DNA of 7,842 bases from positions 1 through 7,842 of the forward strand of contig JAKEGI010000065.1 in assembly GCA_022615595.1 (NCBI GenBank), in the 5' to 3' direction. Under the pieces are notes generated by a model that did not search any database, was not told the origin of the DNA, and saw only the letters and a list, made by a program, of their open reading frames with translations. Position numbers and translations under genes: made by a program. This stretch comes from Bacteroidales bacterium. GTDB lineage: Bacteria > Bacteroidota > Bacteroidia > Bacteroidales > VadinHA17. Below are positions 1 to 7,094 of the stretch, piece by piece; within the stretch, counting starts at the first letter, position 1; each line of letters starts with the position of its first letter.

Positions 1-451
1 TGATAACAGGTTTAAGAGAAGCAGGATCAGCTGCAATAAGTTCCTGCAGAAAGTTTCGTGACTGCTCATCATCCTGCGGATCATCCTCATCACTCCTGAT
101 GCGGGTCTTTGACGTCCTGCCCTTGTTTGATTTCTCTTTCACTTCGAGGAATGTCAGCCCATTGGTATCATAGGTCCTCAGTCTGACCTTGTGCCTTGTA
201 AGTCTTCCGGTTACGTGCTGATTGAAGAAAAGCAGGGATGGCGTGTCGAAGTAAACTGTCGTGTAGTTGAATTCCCGCCGGCCCTCTATCTCAAGTATAT
301 GGTAGGAGTCCACTGCATTTTCAAGCAGTTCCGGCAGTTTGCTCACCGGGAACAGGTACTTGGTGTCAACACGGTTCATGAACCTGACACTCACTATCTC
401 CTCGAGCCCGATCGGTGCGTAGATATCAAGAATGTGTCTGATGCTGGTCAA
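1..451 (-). CDS. VTC-domain (polyphosphate polymerase-like) protein, 5' part, truncated by window edge
   Basis: The minus frame stays open from a TTG at 451-449 to the window edge, giving 150 residues. It begins L/M-TSIRHILDIYAPI and shows the landmarks of bacterial VTC-domain proteins: MNRVDTKYLF (25-34), YTTVYFDT (63-70), the basic RLR of HKVRLRTY (87-94), and a Lys/Arg-rich FLEVKEKSNKGR (101-112). In this family (CYTH/triphosphate-tunnel fold) such basic strands line a tunnel that binds polyphosphate. The yeast relative VTC4 makes polyphosphate from ATP; the activity of bacterial members is less certain, so the function here is inferred. TTG is the first usable start: a TAA lies four codons upstream, and a TAnnTTTG element sits 22 bases before it. 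Internal ATG at residue 25 would remove conserved sequence. No signal peptide is visible, so it is probably cytoplasmic. It follows the sulfatase by 64 bp on the same strand but has its own promoter. The C-terminal part is missing. Confidence 0.83.
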   Translation of the reverse strand, partial: MTSIRHILDIYAPIGLEEIVSVRFMNRVDTKYLFPVSKLPELLENAVDSYHILEIEGRREFNYTTVYFDTPSLLFFNQHVTGRLTRHKVRLRTYDTNGLTFLEVKEKSNKGRTSKTRIRSDEDDPQDDEQSRNFLQELIAADPASLKPVI

Positions 452-472
452 CCTCTGGTTTTAGAATTGTGG

Positions 473-505
473 CAAATATAGTTGACTTTTCCGTCACCTG
501 CACAA
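473..505 (-). promoter_or_regulatory. Bacteroidota-type promoter for the VTC-domain gene
   Basis: On the minus strand TATATTTG (480-473) matches the -7 consensus TAnnTTTG exactly. A TTG at 505-503 lies 22 bases upstream, within the loose spacing reported for the -33 element. The -7 element ends 21 bases before the proposed TTG start, giving a short leader. This supports both the start choice and independent transcription from the sulfatase gene. The match is by eye; no start site has been mapped. Confidence 0.55.
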
Positions 506-515
506 GCAGCAGATT

Positions 516-2042
516 TTACTTATCGAATGAGAGATACCTCCATCTTGTGTTTTCTGATGTGACATGTTCCCTGTTTACTATTTCAGCAGCCTTCTGAATG
601 AGTTCCGGGTACTGGTCGGCAATGTTTAGCCTCTCCTGCGGGTCGGTAAGGATATTATACAGCTCAAATTCCATGTTTCCCTTATGCATCTCCTTTCGGA
701 TTGCCTTCATGTCACCGATTATAACAGCCTGCTGTCCTCCGTACTCGGGAAACTCCCAATAGAGGCAGTCATGACTCTCCTGTCTCTTTCCTTTAAGCTC
801 CGGAAGGAAGCTAATTCCGTCTGTATTTGCAGGAGAATCAATACCTGCTGCCTCGCACAGTGTAGGCAGCACATCCCAGAAAGCAGAGACATGTTCAGTA
901 ACGGTTCCGGGTTTGATCTTCCCTGGCCAAAGTGCAATCATCGGAACCCTGATGCCTCCTTCATTCAAGGAGCCCTTGATGAAGCCCCGTTCGCTGCGGA
1001 AGGGACGGGCACTTTCAAACCATGGGGCATCTGTTCCGGCATTGTACCCCGGGCCATTATCACTGGAAAAAATAATCAGGGTGTTCTCATAGATCCCCAG
1101 CTCTTTCAGATGGTCAATAAGAAGGCCTACCTGCTCATCAAAATATGAGATCATGGCAGCATAGGTTGCCCTGGGATACCTGACAGGGAAATATCCCTCC
1201 CCTCCGGTGTATGGTTCTTCGTCGCCGAACTTATTGACATAATGTTCAATCCATTTCTCCGGGGCCTGCAGAGGCAGGTGGGGAACAGGTGTTGCCCAGT
1301 AAAGAAAGAAGTTTTTGCTGCTGTTTGCGTCAATGAATGAGATCATCTCATCAAACATCATGTCCGGGGCATAATTGGCCAGTTTGAATTTCTCATAGCT
1401 TTCAGGGTCGTATGGATCTGCTTCCTTGTCAAGTCCGGTATGAGGTGCCAGTGTGTCATTGCCAAGCGAGACCCTGACGCGGTTCCTGTAAAGGTGAACA
1501 GGATAGTATGTATGTGCCTGTCTCTGGCAATTATAGCCGAAGAAGAAGTCAAAGCCCTGGCTGTTGGGTATGCCTTCGGTATGAGGAGCGCCAAGGCCCC
1601 ATTTCCCTATTGCGCCAGTTGCATAGCCGCCTGCCTTAAGAAGGCTGGCTATAGTGACGGTGCCACTTTTCAGCGGACGCTGCCCTTCAAGCGTAGAATC
1701 CGCAAGCATTGCCCTGTAGCTCCAGACCTCTCCCCTGTCTGCCCATTCGTCATTGCCTCTGACCTGCGCGTGCCCCGTATGGAGGCCTGTAAGAAGTACA
1801 CACCGCGACGGAGCACTGACAGCAGAACCCGAATAATGTCTTGTGAATCGCATTCCGTTCTCGGCCAACCGGTCAATATTCGGTGTTTCAATCTTAGTCT
1901 GCCCATAAGGCCCGGTGTCACCGTAGCCAAGATCGTCTGCCAGAATGTATATGATATTGGGTCTTTCCGGTTCTGACCCGGTGCAACAGGTTGCGAGCGC
2001 TGCTGCTACTGCACTGTTGAAAAGCACCAGAGATGGTTTCAT
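516..2042 (-). CDS. Exported serine-type sulfatase (S1 family, arylsulfatase-like)
   Basis: A complete 508-residue formylglycine-dependent sulfatase that hydrolyses sulfate esters, probably on glycans. The N-terminus is a hydrophobic signal ending LATCC, so a lipoprotein anchored at Cys19 is plausible, though Thr at -1 is not ideal. Metal-site residues are in NIIYILADDLGYGD (Asp36, Asp37) and FSSDNG (Asp328, Asn329). The nucleophile motif is S-A-P-S-R with Ser76 (AGT codon) where many sulfatases carry Cys. Serine-type enzymes are matured by anaerobic radical SAM anSME proteins, not by the aerobic FGE. Other conserved sites are GKWGLG (Lys147), PHLPL (His255) and KGSLNEGGIRVP (Lys356). Length is normal for the family. 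ATG at 2042-2040 is chosen; an in-frame TTG at 2048 would add two residues. The substrate cannot be read from sequence. It is the first gene leftward from a divergent spacer, and no sulfatase-maturating gene is in the window. Confidence 0.93.
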   Translation of the reverse strand: MKPSLVLFNSAVAAALATCCTGSEPERPNIIYILADDLGYGDTGPYGQTKIETPNIDRLAENGMRFTRHYSGSAVSAPSRCVLLTGLHTGHAQVRGNDEWADRGEVWSYRAMLADSTLEGQRPLKSGTVTIASLLKAGGYATGAIGKWGLGAPHTEGIPNSQGFDFFFGYNCQRQAHTYYPVHLYRNRVRVSLGNDTLAPHTGLDKEADPYDPESYEKFKLANYAPDMMFDEMISFIDANSSKNFFLYWATPVPHLPLQAPEKWIEHYVNKFGDEEPYTGGEGYFPVRYPRATYAAMISYFDEQVGLLIDHLKELGIYENTLIIFSSDNGPGYNAGTDAPWFESARPFRSERGFIKGSLNEGGIRVPMIALWPGKIKPGTVTEHVSAFWDVLPTLCEAAGIDSPANTDGISFLPELKGKRQESHDCLYWEFPEYGGQQAVIIGDMKAIRKEMHKGNMEFELYNILTDPQERLNIADQYPELIQKAAEIVNREHVTSENTRWRYLSFDK

Positions 2043-2064
2043 AAGCAATGTTCTTTCGGAGATA

Positions 2065-2097
2065 TCAATGGGAGGCTTGCCTTTTTGCTCCCATTGA
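2065..2097 (-). promoter_or_regulatory. Perfect 10-bp hairpin in the sulfatase leader
   Basis: TCAATGGGAG (2065-2074) and CTCCCATTGA (2088-2097) are perfect inverted repeats around a 13-base loop. If the TAnnTTTG at 2118-2125 is the promoter, the hairpin lies inside the sulfatase mRNA leader, ending 22 bases before its ATG. No T-tract follows on either strand, so it does not look like a terminator. It could be a protein-binding dyad, an mRNA-stability element or an attenuator. The function is unknown. Confidence 0.5.
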
Positions 2098-2117
2098 ATT
2101 CATTTATTAGGTTCTTC

Positions 2118-2125
2118 CAAAATTA
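2118..2125 (-). promoter_or_regulatory. -7 promoter element, sulfatase gene
   Basis: The minus strand reads TAATTTTG, an exact TAnnTTTG match, 75 bases before the sulfatase ATG. No clear TTTG or TTG is seen about 19 bases further upstream, so only half of the promoter is supported. Confidence 0.4.
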
Positions 2126-2169
2126 GGAATTATTAACCTGTAAATATATATCACAGTCATTCTCTTTGC

Positions 2170-2177
2170 TATTTTTG
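2170..2177 (+). promoter_or_regulatory. -7 promoter element, EamA transporter gene
   Basis: TATTTTTG matches TAnnTTTG exactly and ends 22 bases before the ATG at 2200, the usual arrangement for short Bacteroidota leaders. No convincing -33 TTG is visible at the right distance. Confidence 0.45.
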
Positions 2178-2199
2178 TGCCCTGATATTTTCAACCTGA

Positions 2200-3102
2200 A
2201 TGGAATACATAACCAGTCATCTGGGAGAGTTTGCGGCACTGGCGGTGGCATTATTCTGGACTGTAACAGCATTGGCATTTGAATCTGCCAGCCGTAAGAT
2301 AGGCTCACTGACGGTCAACATTATGAGGCTGGTTCTGGCTTTTCTCTTCATAGGCCTTTTCACACTTTTCAGCCGGGGTCACTTTCTCCCCACAGATGCC
2401 ACCCGTCATAACTGGATATGGCTGGCTGTCTCCGGCATCATTGGCCTTGTACTGGGCGACTATTTTCTTTTCAAGTCCTATGCTCTTATCGGTTCAAGGT
2501 TCGCAATGTTGATAATGACACTTGTTCCTCCGCTGGCAGCATTCTTCGGATACATTATCCTTGACGAATCGCTTGAGTTGATACAGATGACAGGCATGGT
2601 CGTTGTTATTTCCGGCATCATAATGGCAATCTTCAACAGGCCGGTAAAGGGCGAGCGGCTCTCAATAAAGATTGCTCCGGCAGGAGTAGTGTTTGCATTT
2701 ATCGGAGCCTTCGGTCAGGCTCTGGGGCTGGTACTGAGCAAATATGGCATGGAGGGATATGATCCGTTTGCCTCAACACACATAAGGGTTATAGCCGGCG
2801 TTGCAGGTTATTCACTTATTATCACCCTGCTGCGACGCTGGCGCCAGGTCGGAGGATCACTCAGCAATACTCCGGCGATGAAGGCTCTTTCGCTGGGTGC
2901 ATTTTTCGGCCCTTTCCTTGGCATCTCCTTCTCACTGCTCTCAGTCAGATATACTGAAGCCGGCATTGCTTCAACTATTATGTCTATTGTGCCGATTTTG
3001 ATTATTGCCCCTTCGGTATGGATCAACAAAGAGAAGATCACCGTTGCTGAAGTAATTGGTGCAGCAATAAGTGTTGCGGGCATAGCCCTTTTCTTTGTCT
3101 GA
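2200..3102 (+). CDS. EamA/DMT-family membrane transporter
   Basis: A 300-residue, very hydrophobic protein with about ten membrane helices in two EamA repeats (roughly residues 8-146 and 158-300), the normal size and layout of the drug/metabolite transporter superfamily. Typical features are the polar FWTVTALAFE in helix 1 (19-28), GDYFLFKSYALIGSR after helix 3 (86-100), and the LDES (121-124) and NKEKITVAEVIGA (276-288) segments that precede the last helix of each repeat. Members move small organic molecules or amino acids across the inner membrane; the substrate cannot be told from sequence. ATG at 2200 is certain as the first start because a TGA lies directly before it. The gene is divergent from the sulfatase and convergent with the MATE gene, whose stop is only 6 bases away, with no terminator hairpin between them. 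Confidence 0.93.
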   Translation: MEYITSHLGEFAALAVALFWTVTALAFESASRKIGSLTVNIMRLVLAFLFIGLFTLFSRGHFLPTDATRHNWIWLAVSGIIGLVLGDYFLFKSYALIGSRFAMLIMTLVPPLAAFFGYIILDESLELIQMTGMVVVISGIIMAIFNRPVKGERLSIKIAPAGVVFAFIGAFGQALGLVLSKYGMEGYDPFASTHIRVIAGVAGYSLIITLLRRWRQVGGSLSNTPAMKALSLGAFFGPFLGISFSLLSVRYTEAGIASTIMSIVPILIIAPSVWINKEKITVAEVIGAAISVAGIALFFV

Positions 3103-3108
3103 AGCTGA

Positions 3109-4518
3109 TCATACCTTTCTGAGCTTCCATTTTCCCCTTCTGAATACCAGCCATGCTGTCACTGTCAGCAGTGTCTCGCTGAATACTATTGCATAGTATA
3201 CCCCGAACTGATCGAGTCCGAGAGGCAATGCCAGCAGCCAGGCGAGAGGTATCTCAACCATCCAGAAAACAAAGAGGAATATTTTTGTAGGTGTGAAGGT
3301 GTCGCCAGCCCCGTTTATGGCGCCAATCATTACCATCCCGAGAGCATAGGAGATGAAGCCGGCGCTTACAATGCGCAGTGCAGCTGTGCCTTCAGAAATG
3401 ACAGCCTTGTCATCAATAAAGAATCTGATGAAGGGTTCGGGCCAGAGAACCAGTATAAGACCAATGAGCCCCATAAGCACTGAGTTTACCCATCCTACCT
3501 TCCATGCAGCTTTTTCGGCTCTGTCAGGCTTCCCTGCCCCCAGGTTCTGACCTACCAGTGTTGAGGATGCATTGCTTATCCCGGAAGAGGGAAGAAGTGC
3601 AAAGATGACAACACGGATGGCGATGGTATAGCCCGCAACGACAGTGCTTCCGAACACGGAAATTATCCTGACCATGAATATCCAGCTGGTGGTGCCGATA
3701 AGATTCTGCCCTATGCCTCCCAATGAGAGCTTGAAAAGCATTATGATAATAGCAGGATCAGGTACCATGTGCCTGAGACGGAGTTTTACCCTCTTGTGTC
3801 CACGAAAGAGAATGATGAACTGCCAGATAACGGCAATGCCTCTGCCTGTCGCTGTTGCAACCGCAGCGCCTTTTATTCCCATCTCCGGAAAAGGACCCCA
3901 CCCGAAGATAAGGCAGGGATCAAGAATGATATTAAGTATGTTCCCCAGCCAGAGTACTTTCATTGCGGTGGCAGCATCACCCGAGCTTCGGAATACGCTG
4001 TTGATTATGAACAGAAGCATAATGACCGTGTTCGAGCCAAGCATTATGGATGTATATCCCGACAATTCGCGTACCATGGATGGCGATGCTCCCATCAGAG
4101 AGAGTATGTCACCGGCAAAGTGATAACCCGCTATGGCAAGCACGGCTGAGACAAATATGCCTGCCACAATGGCCTGGAAGGCTGTGCGTGATGCCTGCTC
4201 AGGATCCTTTTCACCAATCCGCCGTGAAACCAGTGACGTAGTTGCAGTGGCCAGGCCCATGCCAATGGCATATATTATGGTTATTACTGATTCTGTGAGG
4301 CCCACCGTTGCCACGGCATCTGCTCCAAGACGAGATACGAAAAAGATGTCGACGACGGCAAACACCGACTCCATGAGCATCTCGAGAACCATGGGCACTG
4401 AAAGGAGAATAATGGCTCTCCGGAGCGGTATCTCGGTAAAATCCTGGTCGCTTCCTTTTACTGAAGCCAGGAGATCCCCGAACAGGTCCCTGATCTTATT
4501 TGTCTTTATAAAAGGCAC
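3109..4518 (-). CDS. MATE-family efflux transporter
   Basis: A 469-residue inner-membrane protein with about 12 predicted helices in two MatE repeats. Repeat 1 contains SVPMVLEM (40-47), the conserved helix-1 acid region VVDIFFVSRLG (55-65) and SLVSRRIGEKD (95-105). FRSSGDAATAMK (176-187) is typical for the family. Repeat 2 has GQNLIGTTSW (270-279), TLVGQNLGAGKPDRA (320-334) and GAGDTFTP (403-410). MATE proteins export cationic drugs and metabolites by Na+ or H+ antiport; the substrate is unknown. The start is GTG at 4518-4516, which shares one base with the TAG stop of the GH18 gene (TAGTG), so translation is probably coupled and the two genes form an operon. No other good start exists before residue 43, inside helix 1. 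A charged cytoplasmic leader of about 30 residues precedes the first helix. Confidence 0.93.
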   Translation of the reverse strand: MPFIKTNKIRDLFGDLLASVKGSDQDFTEIPLRRAIILLSVPMVLEMLMESVFAVVDIFFVSRLGADAVATVGLTESVITIIYAIGMGLATATTSLVSRRIGEKDPEQASRTAFQAIVAGIFVSAVLAIAGYHFAGDILSLMGASPSMVRELSGYTSIMLGSNTVIMLLFIINSVFRSSGDAATAMKVLWLGNILNIILDPCLIFGWGPFPEMGIKGAAVATATGRGIAVIWQFIILFRGHKRVKLRLRHMVPDPAIIIMLFKLSLGGIGQNLIGTTSWIFMVRIISVFGSTVVAGYTIAIRVVIFALLPSSGISNASSTLVGQNLGAGKPDRAEKAAWKVGWVNSVLMGLIGLILVLWPEPFIRFFIDDKAVISEGTAALRIVSAGFISYALGMVMIGAINGAGDTFTPTKIFLFVFWMVEIPLAWLLALPLGLDQFGVYYAIVFSETLLTVTAWLVFRRGKWKLRKV

Positions 4519-5687
4519 TATTCATTTTTTTCACCTCTAAGTCCGCTGACTATGATATCCAGTAGTTTACCCTCCGGGTCTTCACCATATTCCCAAAACA
4601 TTACTCCTGCCAGCCCCATGGCTTTGACCCATTTCATCTTTTCAGCAAGGGAGATCTCATCGTCATAAGAAATGAATATCGAATCTCTTTCATTCCAAAG
4701 AAACGGAGCGCAGGCTGAGGAGTCATATAATCTGACAAAAGCCTCATCTGAGATGGCTGCAATGACATTTGCATAGGGAATAAACTGTCCTGTTGTCCGT
4801 GCTTCACGGTAGAGTCCGTTGTTTACCGGCTCCGCTCCCCTCCATATACGACCGTAGAACGGAACTCCGATATTCAGTTTTGAAGGGTTCACCCCTGCTT
4901 CAAGATGCATCCTGAGGCTTCTTTCGGTTGCATCCCCGAAGGGTGAATCCCACTCAGATAAAAGCAGATTTGAGTGATGTCCGGTCTGCGAGGTCAGGCC
5001 GTTGTGAAGGTCATAACTCATAATATTGATAAAGTCAAGATATTGTGATGCCTCTCCCAGCCTTGTATTCGCAATGTAAGCAGAATCTCCACCGCTGGCA
5101 ATGGTAAGAAGATATGGTTCTTTCCTTCCCTGTTTCAATGCTGTGGAGTCAATATGTTCCCTGACAGCTCTCAGCAAAAGGGTGAAGTTTTCAATGTCTT
5201 CAGGCCTGTGTATATTGCCTGCGCCCTCCTGGTTGGGGTACTCCCAGTCGAGGTCAATCCCGTCGATCCCGGTTGATAGTATGAACTCTGCGCTGCTTTC
5301 CGCAAATCGCCTGCGCGAGGAGTCGTTGAGAGCAGCATCCGAAAAATTACCGGACCATCCCCATCCTCCCACAGAGACAAGAACTTTCAGGTCAGGGTTT
5401 ACCTTTTTCAGGTCAATCAGCCTCCTGATGTCTTCAATGTTCAACCCGGTGTCATCTATTTTTGCAGTGTCAAACTGTACCCTGCCATCTATAATATTGG
5501 CAAATGCATAGTTTATGTGTGAAAGCTTCGATGCATCAATCTTCGAAAAATCAAAATCCCTGTAGCCTGCAACATAACCGACCACCATATAATCATTTTT
5601 CTCTGAAGGGCTACCGCATGAGACAAGAAGAAAAGAGAGGGCAGAAAGCAGGGTTAAGCATCTGTTTTTCATTTTTTTGGTTTTCAT
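4518..5687 (-). CDS. GH18 chitinase-like lipoprotein
   Basis: A 389-residue glycoside hydrolase family 18 protein with one TIM barrel. Residues use the ATG at 5687. A lipoprotein signal ends LLVSC, placing Cys24 at the anchor. Barrel motifs are VGYVAGY near 36-42, SVGGWGWSGNF (105-115), and the catalytic DxxDxDxE as D142-G-I-D145-L-D147-W-E149, with the acid Glu149 present. MSYD (223-226) and a final-strand FWEYGED (364-370) follow. VPFYGRIWRG (275-284) and NGLYRE suggest a small chitinase-insertion-like subdomain, as in bacterial subfamily A chitinases. No carbohydrate-binding module is seen. It should hydrolyse beta-1,4-GlcNAc polymers or related N-glycans with substrate-assisted retention; exact substrate is unknown. 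The residues after Cys (GSPSEKND) are not a clear surface-export signal, so it may face the periplasm. Alternative starts are TTG 5702 and ATG 5672; all keep the signal. MATE follows with a one-base overlap. A poor promoter match (TAATTTTC, 5715-5708) lies upstream. Confidence 0.9.
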   Translation of the reverse strand: MKTKKMKNRCLTLLSALSFLLVSCGSPSEKNDYMVVGYVAGYRDFDFSKIDASKLSHINYAFANIIDGRVQFDTAKIDDTGLNIEDIRRLIDLKKVNPDLKVLVSVGGWGWSGNFSDAALNDSSRRRFAESSAEFILSTGIDGIDLDWEYPNQEGAGNIHRPEDIENFTLLLRAVREHIDSTALKQGRKEPYLLTIASGGDSAYIANTRLGEASQYLDFINIMSYDLHNGLTSQTGHHSNLLLSEWDSPFGDATERSLRMHLEAGVNPSKLNIGVPFYGRIWRGAEPVNNGLYREARTTGQFIPYANVIAAISDEAFVRLYDSSACAPFLWNERDSIFISYDDEISLAEKMKWVKAMGLAGVMFWEYGEDPEGKLLDIIVSGLRGEKNE

Positions 5688-5748
5688 CTGTTCGGCTGGC
5701 AATTTATGAAAATTAGAACAATTTGCCGTCAGCCACGTATAAGGATAA

Positions 5749-5775
5749 TTGCAGTTTTATAATCTGTTATATTTG
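5749..5775 (+). promoter_or_regulatory. Promoter for the GH130 gene, overlapping a short dyad
   Basis: TATATTTG (5768-5775) matches TAnnTTTG exactly, with TTG at 5749-5751 and a 16-base spacer, slightly short. The element ends 24 bases before the ATG. An inverted repeat TATAA-TCTG-TTATA (5758-5771) overlaps the -7 box and could be an operator, though such AT-rich dyads are common by chance. Confidence 0.5.
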
Positions 5776-5799
5776 CGTAAAAATTAAGTCACAGACCGG

Positions 5800-6999
5800 A
5801 TGAAAAGAGAAGATTTTGATGCTGGTGTTGAGCATTTGTTCAGGGAGCATAACCAACTGATAGCACGAAAGAATATCAGGAAGGAAGGCGGGAACGGAAT
5901 ATATGACAGGTATCTCTATCCTGTTCTTACGCGTGACCATACTCCCGTCTTCTGGAGGTATGACCTTGACTATAATACCAATCCGCACCTGATGACGCGG
6001 CTGGGAATCAATACAACCTTCAACGCAGGGGCAATCAGGCTTAACGGTAAATATTGCATGGCAGTAAGGACAGAAGGATTCGATGTCAAATCATTCTTTG
6101 CGGTAGCCGAGAGCCCGAACGGGATTGATCAATGGAGGTTTCGTGATCATCCTATCGTGATGCCTGTGACTGATGACCCTGAGATGAATGTTTACGACAT
6201 CAGGCTGACAAAGCATGAGGATGGATGGATCTATGGCCTCTTTTGTGCAGAACGCAAAGACCTGAGCAAGCCTGATGACTCTTCCGCCGCTCTGGCCAGC
6301 TGCGGAATTGCACGTACCAGGGACCTTGACAGGTGGGAAAGGCTTGATGACCTTGTCTCAGCAGCTGCCCAGCAAAGGAACTGTGTTCTGCACCCCGAGT
6401 TCGTTAAAGGCAAGTACATGATATATACAAGGCCTCAGTCAGGATTCATCGAGACTGGTGACAGCGGAATCAGTGCCGGCTTCTGCGACAGCATGGAGCA
6501 TGCCGTGCTTGGTGAGGAGATAATTGTTGACTCAAGAAAATACCATACCGTCAAAGAGGTCAAGAACGGACAGGGTCCTTCGCCTATCAGGACCGAACAT
6601 GGCTGGATTCACCTGGCACATGGTGTGCGGAGGACAGCAGCCGGACTCAGGTACACGCTTTACCTCTTTCTTACTGCCCTGGATGAACCATGGAGAGTGA
6701 TCAGAAGACCTTCAGGACATTTCATTGAACCGCTTGAAGAAGAGCGTGTCGGAGATGTCTCAAATGTGGTCTTCAGTAACGGATGGATTGCCGATGATGA
6801 TGGCACAGTATTTGTCTACTATGCATCATCAGATACAAGAATGCACGTGGCTACCACAACGATGGAAAAATTAACAGATTATGTATTGAATACTCCCGAG
6901 GATGCGGGACGTACTCAACTGTGTGCTGCTCAGAGGGATCAGATGATTGAAAAAAATCTGAAAATTCTTTCCCTGAAGTATCCAAATATCAAATTTTGA
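5800..6999 (+). CDS. GH130 4-O-beta-D-mannosyl-D-glucose phosphorylase
   Basis: A 399-residue cytoplasmic five-bladed beta-propeller enzyme without a signal peptide. GH130 subfamily 1 enzymes cleave Man-beta-1,4-Glc with phosphate to give alpha-mannose 1-phosphate and glucose, the last step of a mannan route in Bacteroides that starts with mannanase and a mannobiose 2-epimerase. The match to this subgroup as I recall it is close along the whole chain: GNGIYDRYLYPVLT (31-44), HTPVFWRYDL (47-56), KSFFAVAESPNGID (97-110), NVYDIRLT (130-137) with the family's catalytic Asp (Asp133), RNCVLHPEF (193-201), KEVKNGQGP (252-260), HLAHGVRRTAAGLRY (271-285) and NGWIADDDG (327-335). Length is normal. ATG at 5800 is the first possible start (TAA twelve bases upstream). 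It diverges from GH18 and stands alone: the mannanase, epimerase and sugar transporter usually found beside it are not in the window. Confidence 0.92.
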   Translation: MKREDFDAGVEHLFREHNQLIARKNIRKEGGNGIYDRYLYPVLTRDHTPVFWRYDLDYNTNPHLMTRLGINTTFNAGAIRLNGKYCMAVRTEGFDVKSFFAVAESPNGIDQWRFRDHPIVMPVTDDPEMNVYDIRLTKHEDGWIYGLFCAERKDLSKPDDSSAALASCGIARTRDLDRWERLDDLVSAAAQQRNCVLHPEFVKGKYMIYTRPQSGFIETGDSGISAGFCDSMEHAVLGEEIIVDSRKYHTVKEVKNGQGPSPIRTEHGWIHLAHGVRRTAAGLRYTLYLFLTALDEPWRVIRRPSGHFIEPLEEERVGDVSNVVFSNGWIADDDGTVFVYYASSDTRMHVATTTMEKLTDYVLNTPEDAGRTQLCAAQRDQMIEKNLKILSLKYPNIKF

Positions 7000-7080
7000 T
7001 TTAAGTTTGCGCCTCAATATCGGGGCATCAATTTTATGCTCATAAAACGACCGGTGAATAACTCGGGTTTAGGTGACGCA

Positions 7081-7088
7081 TAATTTTG
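7081..7088 (+). promoter_or_regulatory. -7 promoter element, candidate promoter of the KamA-like gene
   Basis: TAATTTTG matches TAnnTTTG exactly. No clear -33 TTG is present at the expected distance. If used, transcription would start near 7093-7095, at the base of the next hairpin, and the mRNA leader would be about 160 bases, much longer than for the other genes here. Confidence 0.35.
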
Positions 7089-7094
7089 ATAATC

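Noticed and set aside
191..481. Open frame of 96 residues on the plus strand
   Set aside because: It lies antisense to the VTC-domain frame, which has clear family motifs; its translation shows no recognisable domain.
481..515. Possible terminator after the sulfatase (CTGC-TTGT-GCAG on the minus strand)
   Set aside because: Only four pairs and no T-tract.
1440..1976. Long plus-strand frame (178 residues) inside the sulfatase
   Set aside because: It is a shadow of the sulfatase codon pattern; the translation is Cys- and Arg-rich without domain or signal features.
3644..4540. Several overlapping plus-strand frames inside the MATE gene
   Set aside because: They are antisense to a well-supported transporter and show no family motifs.
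7036..7083. A 15-codon frame in the spacer after GH130
   Set aside because: Too short, no start signal, and no sign of conservation can be judged.
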